Translations under genes and position numbers: made by a program
Notes under the pieces: generated by a model
What the model saw: the letters and a program-made list of their open reading frames with translations, nothing else
Told to the model about the DNA's origin: nothing
Database searches by the model: none
Shown: positions 15,834-24,462 of the stretch, piece after piece
Layout: each line of letters opens with the position of its first letter
Numbering within the stretch: the stretch's first letter is position 1
Source of the DNA: Actinomycetota bacterium
Lineage (GTDB): Bacteria > Actinomycetota > Acidimicrobiia > Acidimicrobiales > Ilumatobacteraceae
DNA: 44,993 bases
Assembly (NCBI GenBank): GCA_030645675.1
Contig: JAUSLQ010000203.1
Location: forward strand, 1-44,993
Direction of reading: 5' to 3'

Positions 15834-16465
15834 GAGGGTGCCTCCATGTCGAGTCCGAAGGGGTCGTCGAGCCACGTTGTGGTCGCGCCGGCGAGCACGT
15901 CCAAGGGACCGGCGAGCGCGTCGTCGATCACGGTGTAGACCTTGGTGCGGACCTGTTGGCGACCGAACAAGAAGTCGCGGAACAGCGAGCCGCGACGGGT
16001 GTCGCGGAACTCTTCGATGGTGCCGTACCAGAGCGCTTCGCTGGGGCACACCGACGCGCACATCGGGGTGAGTCCTTCGCTGGTGCGGTCGGTGCACATG
16101 TCGCACTTCATCATCTGGTCGAAGTCGGCGACGTACTTGGGGACGCCGAACGGGCAGGCGAGCACACAGTTGGAGCAGCCGATGCACCGCGGTTTCAGCG
16201 CCGATTGAACGATGCCTTCCTCAGTCTGTTTGATCGCGTCGGCAGGGCACACCTGCGCGCAGGTGGGGTCTTCGCAGTGCATGCACACCATCGGTGCGGT
16301 TTGGGTGCTGGTGGCACGGTCGACGCGTTCGAGGTGGATCAACGACTGGCCACGATGGGTGCCACATTCGGCACACGCCTGAACACACGCCTCACATCCG
16401 ATGCAGCGGCTCTGGTCGATGACGAACACCGGGTTGTCGTCGATGCCGAACTGCCCGGATCTCAC
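15830..16465 (-). CDS. four-cluster [4Fe-4S] ferredoxin-type electron-transfer subunit
   Basis: I place the start at the GTG at 16465, which overlaps the molybdoenzyme stop (GTGA); upstream codons in the frame are a shadow of that gene. The 211-residue protein carries four cysteine groups: [37 protein letters not shown] and CDMC followed by CASVCP. This is the DmsB/NrfC/HycB layout. It has no signal peptide, so it is cytoplasmic like its catalytic partner. It should wire the molybdoenzyme to the Rieske or membrane subunits. Confidence 0.93.
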   Translation of the reverse strand: MRSGQFGIDDNPVFVIDQSRCIGCEACVQACAECGTHRGQSLIHLERVDRATSTQTAPMVCMHCEDPTCAQVCPADAIKQTEEGIVQSALKPRCIGCSNCVLACPFGVPKYVADFDQMMKCDMCTDRTSEGLTPMCASVCPSEALWYGTIEEFRDTRRGSLFRDFLFGRQQVRTKVYTVIDDALAGPLDVLAGATTTWLDDPFGLDMEAPS

Positions 16466-18693
16466 GGCTGGTCCCCGTGCAGTTCCATGTCCCGGGCGTC
16501 GGTCGTGGCGGTGTGTCCGCCGGCCCGCTCGACGCGTACCGCGGCGACCTTGAACTCGGGCATCTTCGACAGCGGGTCGACGGCACGGTTCGTCAACTGG
16601 TTCGCGGCCTTGTCGCCTGGCCAGTGATAGGGGATGAACACGGTGTCGGGTCGGATCGTGTTCACCACATGCGCCGGGAGGGTGATCGTGCCGCGTCGCG
16701 AAGTGACGGTGACGAGGTCGCCGTCGGCGATGCCCAGCGGTGTGGCGAGGTTCGGGTGCATCTCGCACAGTGGTTCGGGGTACTGGGCGACGAGCGCGGC
16801 GATGCGCCGGGTCTGGGTGCCGGACAGGTATTGCGAGACGACGCGTCCGGTGGTCAGCAGCAGCGGGTAGTCGTCGTCGACGACCTCGGCGGACAGTTTG
16901 TAGGGCACGGCGTGGAAGCGGGCTCTGCCGTCGGGGAAGTGGAACTGGCCGCCTTCGTGCAGGCGCGGGGTGCCGGGGTGGCCGGCTTCGGGGATCGGCC
17001 AGAACAGGCCCATCTCGTCTTCGATGCGTTGCCAGGTGGCTCCGGTGTAGTCGGCGGTGCCACCCGTGCTGGCCCGGCAGAGTTCGTCGAAGATCTCCTC
17101 GGTGTTGGTGTAGGGGAAGTACTCGCTCTTGCCGAGGCGTTGGGCGATGTCGAGCAGGATCTGCCAGTCCAGGCGGGCTTCGCCCGGCGGGGAGACGGCG
17201 GCGTTGATCTTGATGATCCTGCCCTCACCGCTGGTCGAGGTGCCCTCGTCCTCTTCGTGCAACGAGCCGGGCAACACGATGTCGGCGTGATGGGCGGACT
17301 CGGACAGGAAGAAGTCGATCACGGCGTAGAACTCGAGCTTGTCGAGCGCCTCACGGGTGAAGTTCGAATCGGGCGCCGACACGAGCGGGTTGAAGCAGAT
17401 CGACAGAAGTCCTTTGATGGTGCCGTCGTGGATCGCTTCGATCAGCTCCTCGGCGGGCAGGCCCTTGCCGGGGATGTCGGCTTCGTCGCATTTCCACACC
17501 TTGGCCACCGCGGCGCGGTGTTCGGGGTTGGTGATGTCACGGTTGCCGGGTAGCTGGTCGCACTTGTGGCCGTGCTCGCGACCGCCCTGCCCGTTGCCCT
17601 GCCCGGTGATCGTCGACACCCCGCAACCAGGTTTGCCGAACTTGCCGGTGGCGAGCCCGAGATTGATGGCCGCGAGGACGTTGTCGACCCCTTTGGTGTG
17701 CTGCTCGATCCCGCGGGCGTGCAGCATCATCCCGGTCGCGGACGTGCCCCACAGCTCGGCGGCCTCCTCGATCCGCGCCGCAGGGACGCCGGTGATGCCG
17801 GCGGCCCAGGCCGGTGTCATGTCGGCCACGGCTGCTGCGGCGTCGTCGAAGTTGACGGTGTGGTTGTTGATGAAGTCGTGGTCGAGCCAGTCGCGTTCGA
17901 TCAACACATGGAGCACAGCGCCGAACAGCGCCGAGTCGGTGCCCGGACGTACGGGCAGGAACAGGTCCGCGGTGCGGGCGAGTGGGACGACTCGGGGGTC
18001 TTGGACGATGAGTTTGGCGCCCCGATCGCGGGCACGCCAGATGTAACTGGTGGTGATCGGGAACGTTTCGGCGACGTTCGAACCGGCGATCCACACCACG
18101 TCGGCGAGCGGGATGTCGCTCCACGGATTCGGTGCCCGGTCGACGCCGAGCGCCTTCTTGTTCCCGGTGCCGGCCGACACCATGCAGAAGCGGCCGTTGT
18201 AGTCCAAGTTCGCGGTGTGCAAGGCGAGTCGGGCGAACTTGCCGACGAGGTAGCTCTTCTCGTTGGTCAGCGACACCCCGGACAACATCGCGAACGCGTC
18301 GTCGCCGTGCTCGGCCTGGATGCGTTTGATCGCGGACACGACCCTGTCGAGGGCCTGATCCCAGGTGATGTTGCGGAACCCGCCCGGTGCGGTGGCGTCG
18401 CGTTCCATCGGGTGCAGCAGCCGGTCGGGGTGGCCGCCTTGGAGGTAGCGCTTGACGCCTTTCGGGCAGAGCTTGCCTTCGTTGAACGGGAACTCGTACC
18501 ACGGTTCGAACCCGACAACGGTGTTGTCGTGGACCTTCAGCTTGATGCCGCACTGCTGCCCGCAGAAGCAGCAATGCGTGTTGACGACCTTGTCGATGGC
18601 CAGCCCGGCGTTCCATCCGCCGGGTGGCGCTTCGTTGAGGTGTGGCCCGTAGCGGGCGATCAGTTCATCGTCGGTGATCGGTGGACGTGCCAT
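16462..18693 (-). CDS. Nas/Nap-type molybdopterin oxidoreductase (putative nitrate reductase)
   Basis: The 743-residue molybdo-bis-MGD enzyme starts at the ATG at 18693, overlapping the preceding stop. The N-terminal [4Fe-4S] site is CCFCGQQC (41-48) plus C76 in KLCPKG. The motif [18 protein letters not shown] places Cys170 where NapA, NasA and FdhF bind molybdenum. MoCo-binding segments such as [15 protein letters not shown] and the C-terminal [19 protein letters not shown] are present. With no Tat signal it should be cytoplasmic, like assimilatory nitrate reductases, yet its partners are a quinol-type membrane subunit and a Rieske protein. Nitrate reduction is the leading reading; formate or another oxyanion cannot be excluded. 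Confidence 0.92.
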   Translation of the reverse strand: MARPPITDDELIARYGPHLNEAPPGGWNAGLAIDKVVNTHCCFCGQQCGIKLKVHDNTVVGFEPWYEFPFNEGKLCPKGVKRYLQGGHPDRLLHPMERDATAPGGFRNITWDQALDRVVSAIKRIQAEHGDDAFAMLSGVSLTNEKSYLVGKFARLALHTANLDYNGRFCMVSAGTGNKKALGVDRAPNPWSDIPLADVVWIAGSNVAETFPITTSYIWRARDRGAKLIVQDPRVVPLARTADLFLPVRPGTDSALFGAVLHVLIERDWLDHDFINNHTVNFDDAAAAVADMTPAWAAGITGVPAARIEEAAELWGTSATGMMLHARGIEQHTKGVDNVLAAINLGLATGKFGKPGCGVSTITGQGNGQGGREHGHKCDQLPGNRDITNPEHRAAVAKVWKCDEADIPGKGLPAEELIEAIHDGTIKGLLSICFNPLVSAPDSNFTREALDKLEFYAVIDFFLSESAHHADIVLPGSLHEEDEGTSTSGEGRIIKINAAVSPPGEARLDWQILLDIAQRLGKSEYFPYTNTEEIFDELCRASTGGTADYTGATWQRIEDEMGLFWPIPEAGHPGTPRLHEGGQFHFPDGRARFHAVPYKLSAEVVDDDYPLLLTTGRVVSQYLSGTQTRRIAALVAQYPEPLCEMHPNLATPLGIADGDLVTVTSRRGTITLPAHVVNTIRPDTVFIPYHWPGDKAANQLTNRAVDPLSKMPEFKVAAVRVERAGGHTATTDARDMELHGDQP

Positions 18694-19730
18694 CAGCCGA
18701 ACCCTCCTACCCTCGCCGATTGGGCAAGGGTGACATGTGCGCGACGGCACCTGGGACAGGTGTCCTGGTAATTGCCGCCACCGTCGATCGAGTAGTCGAA
18801 CCCGACCTGCGGGAGCACCTCTTTGAGATCGGCGATCTGCTGCGCGCTGGCGAACGCCTCGCCGCAACGCCGGCACACCGCCGGTGCACCTTCGTCGTTG
18901 GCGCGCTTGTAGTAGGCGACACCGAGGTTGCCCGGACGCTGGAAGATGTGGAACAGCTTGCCGAACGGCAGGTACATCAACCCGAGGATCACGGTCAACG
19001 CATGGATCGTGTTCAGCGCCGAATAGAAGCGGCCTTCGAGCCACATGCTCGACACTGTCAGGAACAGACCGGAGACCGACACCGCGAACAGCCCGGCAAG
19101 GGCGAGGAAGTCGCCGGAGCGTTCCACGGCCATCGCGCCCGGGTCGCGCAAACGCCGACGAAGAAAGATGAACACCCCGGCGAGCACCAGCACGGCAGCG
19201 ACGTCGAGGGCGTGAAAAATGAACCAGCCGACGATGCTCTCCGCATCGAACTTCATCGTGCCGACTCGCGAGATGTACACCTGGTACCGGTCGGCGCGCT
19301 GGCCGACGCTCTCGAAGTGCAACAGGCCGAGCGTCAACGGGATGGTCACCAGCCCAGCAAGGATGCAACCCCAGAACACGAGTTGATGCGCCAACCAGCG
19401 TGCACGCGACCGCTTGCGGATGAAGCCTTGCGTCAGCAGGTGGGTCGCGACGAGCGACGGCAACGCAACGGCGTTGCGGGCCTTGCGTTGACGGAACGCA
19501 TCCCAGCCTCGCCGGTTGAGCATCGCCGTCGAGGGGCGACGCAACCAGACGGCGTAGCGGTAGGCCACGCCGAAGACGGCGAACACGAGTCCGAACAGGT
19601 ACCCGACGAGCGCGGCATCGAACCAGACGAGACGGTCGCTACCGATGAACGTCAGCGCGATCACGACCGCGACGCCGACAACACCCCACGCGAGCCCGCG
19701 ACGATCGAGATGGTTCGCTGAGCGGCTCAC
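18693..19730 (-). CDS. NarI/DsrM-like membrane subunit with C-terminal CxxC pairs
   Basis: The 345-residue protein begins with GTG and has about six membrane segments with well-placed histidines ([35 protein letters not shown]). PFGKLFHIF near residue 260 is typical of cytochrome b subunits such as NarI, HdrE and DsrM. The soluble tail has two CxxC pairs (C286/C289 and C325/C328) that could bind zinc or iron, or act as a redox site. It leads the six-gene chain 19730 to 14039 and is probably the quinol-oxidising heme b subunit. Similar proteins are sometimes mislabelled MFS transporters. Confidence 0.85.
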   Translation of the reverse strand: MSRSANHLDRRGLAWGVVGVAVVIALTFIGSDRLVWFDAALVGYLFGLVFAVFGVAYRYAVWLRRPSTAMLNRRGWDAFRQRKARNAVALPSLVATHLLTQGFIRKRSRARWLAHQLVFWGCILAGLVTIPLTLGLLHFESVGQRADRYQVYISRVGTMKFDAESIVGWFIFHALDVAAVLVLAGVFIFLRRRLRDPGAMAVERSGDFLALAGLFAVSVSGLFLTVSSMWLEGRFYSALNTIHALTVILGLMYLPFGKLFHIFQRPGNLGVAYYKRANDEGAPAVCRRCGEAFASAQQIADLKEVLPQVGFDYSIDGGGNYQDTCPRCRRAHVTLAQSARVGGFG

Positions 19731-19775
19731 AGCGACACCCTAGGTCCGAGGTGAGCAGCGACATCGCAGATGTCG

Positions 19776-20276
19776 TCAGGCATTCTCGCCACGCCGCCAC
19801 ATCGGTTCGACAGGGTCGGCGCCATCGGCTGACACTCCCGAGAGCAGCCGTTCCATCGCTGCCGCCATCTTGCGTCCGCGGCCCTTGGCGATCTCGGCGT
19901 GGGCCCCCTGGAACGAGATGTCGATGGTGTCACAGAACAGCTCGACCCATCGTCCGTAGTGCGCGTGCGACAGCGGTGTCCGCGCATGGACAGGTTCATG
20001 CGCTCGCAGCGGTTGTCCGTCATAACCGGGCTGACCGAGCAGCTGCCAGGCCCAGAAGTCGATCAGGGTGGCGACGTGCGCGTTCCAGTTCACGTGCGCG
20101 GCCTCGAACACAGGGCCGAGCATGTCGTCCATCGCCGCGTCGCGGTAGAAGTTCCGAACCAACACCTCGATGTCGTGCCGGTCCTCGATGTCCCCGCGGG
20201 CTTCGTCGAGCAGATGAACCCAGCACGGTGGGTCTCCCCCATCGGACAGCGGTAACTGGTTCACGCCGGTGATCAT
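19776..20276 (-). CDS. group III truncated hemoglobin
   Basis: This 166-residue globin starts at 20276, overlapping the RIC stop (ATGA). The two-on-two globin core spans about residues 30-150. LVRNFYRDAAMDDMLGPVFE, then HVNWNAHVATLIDFWAWQLL, hold the distal region, and LRAHEPVHARTPLSHAHYGR holds the proximal histidine; this matches group III. These globins bind O2 and NO; coupling with the di-iron repair protein RIC suggests NO detoxification during nitrate/nitrite metabolism. A second group III-like globin occurs as a fusion at 22339-23091. Confidence 0.9.
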   Translation of the reverse strand: MITGVNQLPLSDGGDPPCWVHLLDEARGDIEDRHDIEVLVRNFYRDAAMDDMLGPVFEAAHVNWNAHVATLIDFWAWQLLGQPGYDGQPLRAHEPVHARTPLSHAHYGRWVELFCDTIDISFQGAHAEIAKGRGRKMAAAMERLLSGVSADGADPVEPMWRRGENA

Positions 20277-20995
20277 CCCCGAGCCATCGCTGCCCGCTCG
20301 GTTTCCATCCGCACCACCATCGGGAACAGCACGTTGTTCTCCTTGTGAATGTGCAGATGGGTGTCTGCCTCCAACTCGGCCATCGCCGCAAAGCACGCCA
20401 CGTACGAGGCGCAGCCATCCGCCGGTGCTGTGTAGCCGTCGGTCAGGCGACGGAGCTTGGCGAGGAGGTCGCCGACCGCGTCGTGCTCGCTCAACATCAC
20501 CGAGATCGGATTGCGGAGCGAGCCGTAGTGAAACGACGGAATGCCAGTCGAGGCCACCAATTCGCGGATCATCGGGAACAACATCCGCTCTTCCTTCAGC
20601 ATGTGCGGCTCAAGATCCGCGCGCACCTGCTCGAAGCACGACGCAACCTCCACCAGCTCCGGATGACGGGCACCATGAACCGACACGATCTTGTCGACCA
20701 ACGCCGTCACTCTCGGCATCTCATCCCACAGGTACCGGTGATGGCTGGCCTCGAGGTGATCGACAAGGACATCTGCCGACATCGACGTCCACTCCGCCGA
20801 CCCTTGCGTCGCCGCAACTTCGGCAAGCTCGGCAACCGTTGCCTCAGCATCCACGCCGATCAGCGCGCACGCTTCGCCGAGCGTGCGGGCACCGCCGCAG
20901 CAGTAGTCCAGACCTCGACGCTCGAACTCGCGCGTCAACTGCGGAAACGCATCCACTGCCTCGGCCAACGTCATCGACACATCGATCTTCACCAT
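20273..20995 (-). CDS. RIC/ScdA/YtfE-type iron-sulfur cluster repair di-iron protein
   Basis: The 240-residue protein has the ScdA N-terminal domain with FERRGLDYCCGG (about 24-35). A hemerythrin-like di-iron domain follows, with ligand residues in ASHHRYLWDE, EPHMLKEERMLFP, LSEHDAVGDLL and HLHIHKENNVLFP. A GAGGAGA ribosome-binding site precedes the ATG at 20995. RIC proteins repair Fe-S clusters damaged by NO or peroxide and can handle NO directly. It follows the Rrf2 regulator and YwiC-like gene and overlaps the globin start, giving a compact NO-stress operon. Confidence 0.94.
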   Translation of the reverse strand: MVKIDVSMTLAEAVDAFPQLTREFERRGLDYCCGGARTLGEACALIGVDAEATVAELAEVAATQGSAEWTSMSADVLVDHLEASHHRYLWDEMPRVTALVDKIVSVHGARHPELVEVASCFEQVRADLEPHMLKEERMLFPMIRELVASTGIPSFHYGSLRNPISVMLSEHDAVGDLLAKLRRLTDGYTAPADGCASYVACFAAMAELEADTHLHIHKENNVLFPMVVRMETERAAMARG

Positions 20996-21033
20996 CTGCT
21001 TCTCCTCTTCGACTGACACCACGAACAATCGGC

Positions 21034-21840
21034 TCACCACAGCACTCCGGCAGCCGTCACAGCGACCAGAGCAAGCCCCATGGCCATCTGTCGCAGACCG
21101 ACTTGCTTCGCCGGGATCGGCGCGCGCCGCACCCACAAGGACTGCATGACCGCCAACACCACGAGCCCTATGAGACCGGCCAACAGGCGATGATCCGCAA
21201 CCACCGCCATCGCTGCAACCGCAACACTCGTCGCCTGCGCAACGTCGCTGTGCCAGACCGGTCCATGACCCCGACGCAGACGCATGATCTGGACACGAAC
21301 GAACGGGATCGCCCCGACCACGCGAGCGCCCAACACCAACCAGACACCGACGGCGAGCCTGCCGCTGCGATCCGCCGCGAGCACGATCGACGCTGCGACC
21401 GCGGCGATACCGACGGCGCCACACAGCTCGGGCAGCAACCGGCGCCCCCGGCTGCGAATGTCGAACCACAACTCGACCGCCACGAGCGGGCCGGCAATGA
21501 CGAGCGGGGTCAGCCATGACCAACCCGCCAGCCCTACCGCCACCGCGACAGCAGATCCGAGTACCAACAGTTCCACGATCGCAATCCGAAGCGCCAGGCG
21601 AGAACGATCGAGCCAGCGCCCGCGCCGCACGTCAACCGCCACCAATTTGGCCGGCGTCCGCAGCAAGAACGCGCTGAACGCGGCGATCCCCAACGCCACC
21701 CCGGCACCCGACCAGGCGACGAGCAGACCGAGCAGCACCGGCTCCAACGTCAACCCCCAGCCACCGTGTTCGCTCGGCATCGCCACCGCACGCCACCCCG
21801 CGCGCGTTGAGGCGACGTTCTCCGACTGCGTTGCCGTCAT
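21034..21840 (-). CDS. YwiC-like membrane protein
   Basis: The segment MPSEHGGWGLTLEPVLLGLL near the N-terminus is the hallmark of the YwiC-like family. The 268-residue protein has about eight hydrophobic segments and basic cytoplasmic loops (SRGRRLLPELCG; VRVQIMRLRRGHG). In Bacillus, ywiC lies among anaerobic and nitrate-respiration genes; its biochemical function is not known to me. The start at 21840 overlaps the Rrf2 stop, and the RIC gene begins 38 bp downstream. Confidence 0.88.
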   Translation of the reverse strand: MTATQSENVASTRAGWRAVAMPSEHGGWGLTLEPVLLGLLVAWSGAGVALGIAAFSAFLLRTPAKLVAVDVRRGRWLDRSRLALRIAIVELLVLGSAVAVAVGLAGWSWLTPLVIAGPLVAVELWFDIRSRGRRLLPELCGAVGIAAVAASIVLAADRSGRLAVGVWLVLGARVVGAIPFVRVQIMRLRRGHGPVWHSDVAQATSVAVAAMAVVADHRLLAGLIGLVVLAVMQSLWVRRAPIPAKQVGLRQMAMGLALVAVTAAGVLW

Positions 21841-22247
21841 CACGCCACCGCCGACCCGACGCCCGACATCAGGGTCGACTGCAGCACCCCGACCAGTTCG
21901 TTGCGAGCCACCATCCAGGCCACGTGCAACACGCACGGATCGGCGGCCTCGCAGGGCCGATCAGCAACCACACAGCGCCCGACGTCGGTCGCCCCGTCCA
22001 CCGCCTCGATCACCTGCAAGACGTTGACGTCGCTGAGCGGAACCCGGCAGCGGTACCCGCCCGTCGGCCCGGGATCGGACTGCACCCAACCTGCCCGCAC
22101 CAACGGCCCCAGCACTTGCGGTACGAACGACACCGTGGTGCCCAACTCCTCAGCCAAGGCCGATGCCTTCACACGCCCGGGGGATCTCCCCAGCAGGGCC
22201 AACGCCCGAATCGCCAACTCGGCCCGACGCGTGATCTCCAGTCGCAC
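21840..22247 (-). CDS. Rrf2-family regulator with three cysteines, NsrR-like
   Basis: It begins with GTG. The Rrf2 winged helix is clear: RRAELAIRALALLGRSPGRV, then VSFVPQVLGPLVRAGWVQSD, then PGPTGGYRC as wing. Cysteines C92, C99 and C105 (GRCVVADRPCEAADPC) occupy the loop that holds the Fe-S cluster in NsrR and IscR. With YwiC, RIC and a globin downstream, it is a likely nitric-oxide or redox sensor controlling this operon. A close paralogue is encoded at 39727-40176. Confidence 0.92.
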   Translation of the reverse strand: MRLEITRRAELAIRALALLGRSPGRVKASALAEELGTTVSFVPQVLGPLVRAGWVQSDPGPTGGYRCRVPLSDVNVLQVIEAVDGATDVGRCVVADRPCEAADPCVLHVAWMVARNELVGVLQSTLMSGVGSAVA

Positions 22248-22282
22248 AGTGTGAGACTCATGGTTTCAGCGCTCAACGCATA

Positions 22283-22296
22283 GTGCCAAAGGACCT
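22283..22296. promoter_or_regulatory. DosR/NarL-like palindrome upstream of the Rrf2-RIC operon
   Basis: GTGCCAAAGGACCT is an imperfect palindrome around CCAAAGG, 36 bp upstream of the Rrf2 start. It resembles the GGGCCTTTGGTCCT site at 39043 read on the other strand. It is the weakest of the four related sites. Two TGAG-N-CTCA inverted repeats (22252-22260 and 22308-22318) flank it. Confidence 0.35.
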
Positions 22297-22338
22297 CTTC
22301 CTTCGAGTGAGATCCTCAACACGTGATGGATGGGCCCG

Positions 22339-23091
22339 TCAGCGACGGTCGGCGGGGCGCCAGACCCCATGGCCGAGGAACCGCTGTGCCATGGCCCACG
22401 CCATCCCTGTTGCCCGCTTGTTCGCCGTGGTGGCCTTCGGGCCGGTCCAGCCGCCGTCGACCGTGTCGTGGAAGATTCGCATCCAACGGTCGAACAGGTC
22501 GGGTGTGAACGGCGCACGGTCGTGCAGGTGGCGGTGGCTTTCGATCACGTCGATCTCATAGCCGGGGGCGTAGAGCAGGACATGGCACCAGTAGTCGGCA
22601 ACCGTTCTGATGTGCGCCTGCCAATCGATGAATCCTGGGCCGAAGTTGAAGTACGGCGCCAACAGATCGTCCTGGCCGACATCGACGTACTGGCGTGTCA
22701 CCATTTCCACGATCTCTTCCTGGGTGTCGAGGTCCCGTCCCCGATGCGTCCACGGCCCGGAACGGTTCAGGCTGTCCACCCGCACGACACCTGGCACCAT
22801 CGCCGCATCGGGTTCACGGAAGAACTGCACATAGAACTGGGCATCGGTCGACGGCTCGACCTGATGCTCGATCCCGGGCACGATCACAGCGCTGTCGCCA
22901 GCCTCGAGGCGTTCATCACGAGGTGTTTCACCCTCGAGGTCGATGTAACGCACGGCGCCAGCCTGAACACGGAGCTCGGCCCACACGGTCGTGCGATGCG
23001 AACTGGCCAGCGCGTCGGGCACCGTCGCGAAGTCGAACAGCGGTGTTCGGCGCGCCTCGACGAGTTGCGCAGGAAGTCTCGGCTCATCCAT
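22339..23091 (-). CDS. DUF1971 cupin fused to a truncated hemoglobin
   Basis: The ATG at 23091, after an AAGGGGG ribosome-binding site, gives 250 residues. Residues ~12-93 form a DUF1971 domain (TehB N-terminal/YeaR-like cupin) with TTVWAELRVQAGAVRYIDLE and GDSAVIVPGIEHQVEP ending in AQFYVQFFRE. Residues ~122-240 form a globin of group III type: VTRQYVDVGQDDLLAPYF, then FIDWQAHIRTVADYWCHVLL, then ESHRHLHDRAPFTPDLFDRW. E. coli YeaR, a DUF1971 protein, is nitrate- and NO-inducible, so a joint role in NO or nitrite chemistry is plausible. It is divergent from a cupin gene 81 bp away and sits 91 bp upstream of the Rrf2 operon. Confidence 0.85.
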   Translation of the reverse strand: MDEPRLPAQLVEARRTPLFDFATVPDALASSHRTTVWAELRVQAGAVRYIDLEGETPRDERLEAGDSAVIVPGIEHQVEPSTDAQFYVQFFREPDAAMVPGVVRVDSLNRSGPWTHRGRDLDTQEEIVEMVTRQYVDVGQDDLLAPYFNFGPGFIDWQAHIRTVADYWCHVLLYAPGYEIDVIESHRHLHDRAPFTPDLFDRWMRIFHDTVDGGWTGPKATTANKRATGMAWAMAQRFLGHGVWRPADRR

Positions 23092-23172
23092 CGGATTGCC
23101 CCCTTGTGTTGGTGCCTCGACGACGGTACCCGCGCGGGACCGGCGAACGGCCCGGTGTGGGAAGCTGCCGAG

Positions 23173-23505
23173 ATGAAGATGACCACGCTCGCTGACGCAC
23201 CCGCCTACGACAGTGAGCGGTTCGTCGCCGGCCCGCTGCTCGATGGCAGCCAGTCGAACGTACGCGTCATCCGTCTCAGCTCGGGCCAGACCCTCCCGCC
23301 CCACACCCACTCAACCTCGGATCTCATGATCTACATCGTCGAAGGTACCGGCACCCTGACCGTGGACGGCGACACAATGGCTTTTGACGAGGGCTCGCTG
23401 GCCTACTTCCACGGCGACGAGGAACTCCGGCTTTCCAACACCGGCACGGCCGGCCTCACAGCACTCGCGTTCCTGGCCCCACCGTTTCCCCCGCAGTCCA
23501 CCTGA
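23173..23505 (+). CDS. small cupin-domain protein
   Basis: The 110-residue protein is a single Cupin_2 domain. LPPHTHSTSDLMIYIVEGTG carries the metal-binding histidines and Glu of cupin motif 1, and GSLAYFHGDEELRLSNTG represents motif 2. No signal peptide is seen. The ATG at 23173 was chosen because it precedes the first conserved strand. It is divergent from the DUF1971-globin gene. Such single-domain cupins may bind a metal or small ligand; no substrate can be named. Confidence 0.85.
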   Translation: MKMTTLADAPAYDSERFVAGPLLDGSQSNVRVIRLSSGQTLPPHTHSTSDLMIYIVEGTGTLTVDGDTMAFDEGSLAYFHGDEELRLSNTGTAGLTALAFLAPPFPPQST

Positions 23506-23676
23506 GACCGCGATGCGGCCCAACGACAGAATCCGTCCAACGCCTCGGTTCGGTGTCTCGGCAGCGCAGCGTACGGACCAGCTGCAGCACCCGAAGACGC
23601 CGCCGTGCTGCGGCAACTTGCCCACGCCGCACACCCACCGGAGAACCAGCCGGGGTGGACAGTTAGCCTGAACCGG

Positions 23677-24291
23677 GTGTCACGCAACCGGTGGATCGAA
23701 CTGACCGAACAGAACCCCGATCACTCCACGTGGTACGTCGAACGGTTCAGGTCGATGGCCGCCGCCGGCGACGACCTCGCAGGCGAAGCACGCTTCATCG
23801 ACGCGATGGCACAGCGAAAGTCCCGAGTGCTCGACGCCGGATGCGGGCCCGGTCGTGTCGGAAGCCAGCTCGCAACGGCAGGACACGACGTCGTCGGCGT
23901 CGACATCGACCCGGTGTTGATCTCCGCAGCCGAGCACGACCACCCGGGTCCGACCTGGCTCGTCGCCGACCTCGCGGAGCTCGACCTCCCCGCCATGGAC
24001 AAAGCCGACGGGTTCGACATCATCGTCTGCGCCGGCAACGTCCTGACGTTCCTCGATCCGGACACGCGCCGGCCAGTCCTCGACCGACTCGCTCGACACC
24101 TGCGCGCGGGTGGCCGCATCGTCACCGGATTCGGAGCCGGCCGCGACTACTCGTTCGACGAGTTTTTCGACGACATCGAGCAGGCACGCCTCACCCCCGA
24201 CCTGTTGCTCTCCACATGGGACCTGCGGCCGTTCACACGTGATGCCGACTTCCTCGTCGCGGTGTTGTCACCAACCCCAGATATGAGTTGA
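23677..24291 (+). CDS. class I SAM-dependent methyltransferase, copy 1
   Basis: From the GTG at 23677 it encodes 204 residues. SAM-binding motif I is SRVLDAGCGPGRVG, followed by VVGVDIDPVLISAAE and DIIVCAGNVLTFLDP. The N-terminal segment RWIELTEQNPDHSTWYVERF is shared almost unchanged with the second copy at 29404-30003, so the start is supported by that comparison. The substrate is unknown; the family includes TehB-like and small-molecule methyltransferases. It lies downstream of the cupin gene with a 171-bp gap containing a weak hairpin (23584-23611). Confidence 0.9.
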   Translation: MSRNRWIELTEQNPDHSTWYVERFRSMAAAGDDLAGEARFIDAMAQRKSRVLDAGCGPGRVGSQLATAGHDVVGVDIDPVLISAAEHDHPGPTWLVADLAELDLPAMDKADGFDIIVCAGNVLTFLDPDTRRPVLDRLARHLRAGGRIVTGFGAGRDYSFDEFFDDIEQARLTPDLLLSTWDLRPFTRDADFLVAVLSPTPDMS

Positions 24292-24314
24292 CCGGCTCCG
24301 CCGCGAGTACTTCG

Positions 24315-24347
24315 CGATGCGATACTCCGGACCCTGGTACCGCATCG
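24315..24347. terminator. hairpin between convergent genes
   Basis: CGATGCG (24315-24321) pairs with CGCATCG (24341-24347) across a 19-nt loop. It lies in the 171-bp gap between the convergent methyltransferase and ABC permease genes, the expected place for a terminator. There is no U-tract, so the call rests on position and stem. Confidence 0.4.
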
Positions 24348-24462
24348 TTCCTACGAAGACGCGATGAGGGACGGGCCCGGGAGCAACGTTCCGACCGACC
24401 ATCCCAGCGCCCGATCGACGTTCCCGGTCGATGCTGAGTGTTGACCTGACTCGGGGTCACGG

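Noticed and set aside
23584-23611. GCAGCAC/GTGCTGC inverted repeat between the cupin and methyltransferase genes
   Set aside because: The loop is 14 nt and there is no supporting U-tract; the stem is common by chance in this GC range, so I did not list it as a terminator.
24379-24392. GGGAGCAACGTTCC, two mismatches from the DosR-like palindrome at 31306
   Set aside because: It lies between convergent genes and precedes no start codon, so I did not count it as a regulatory site.
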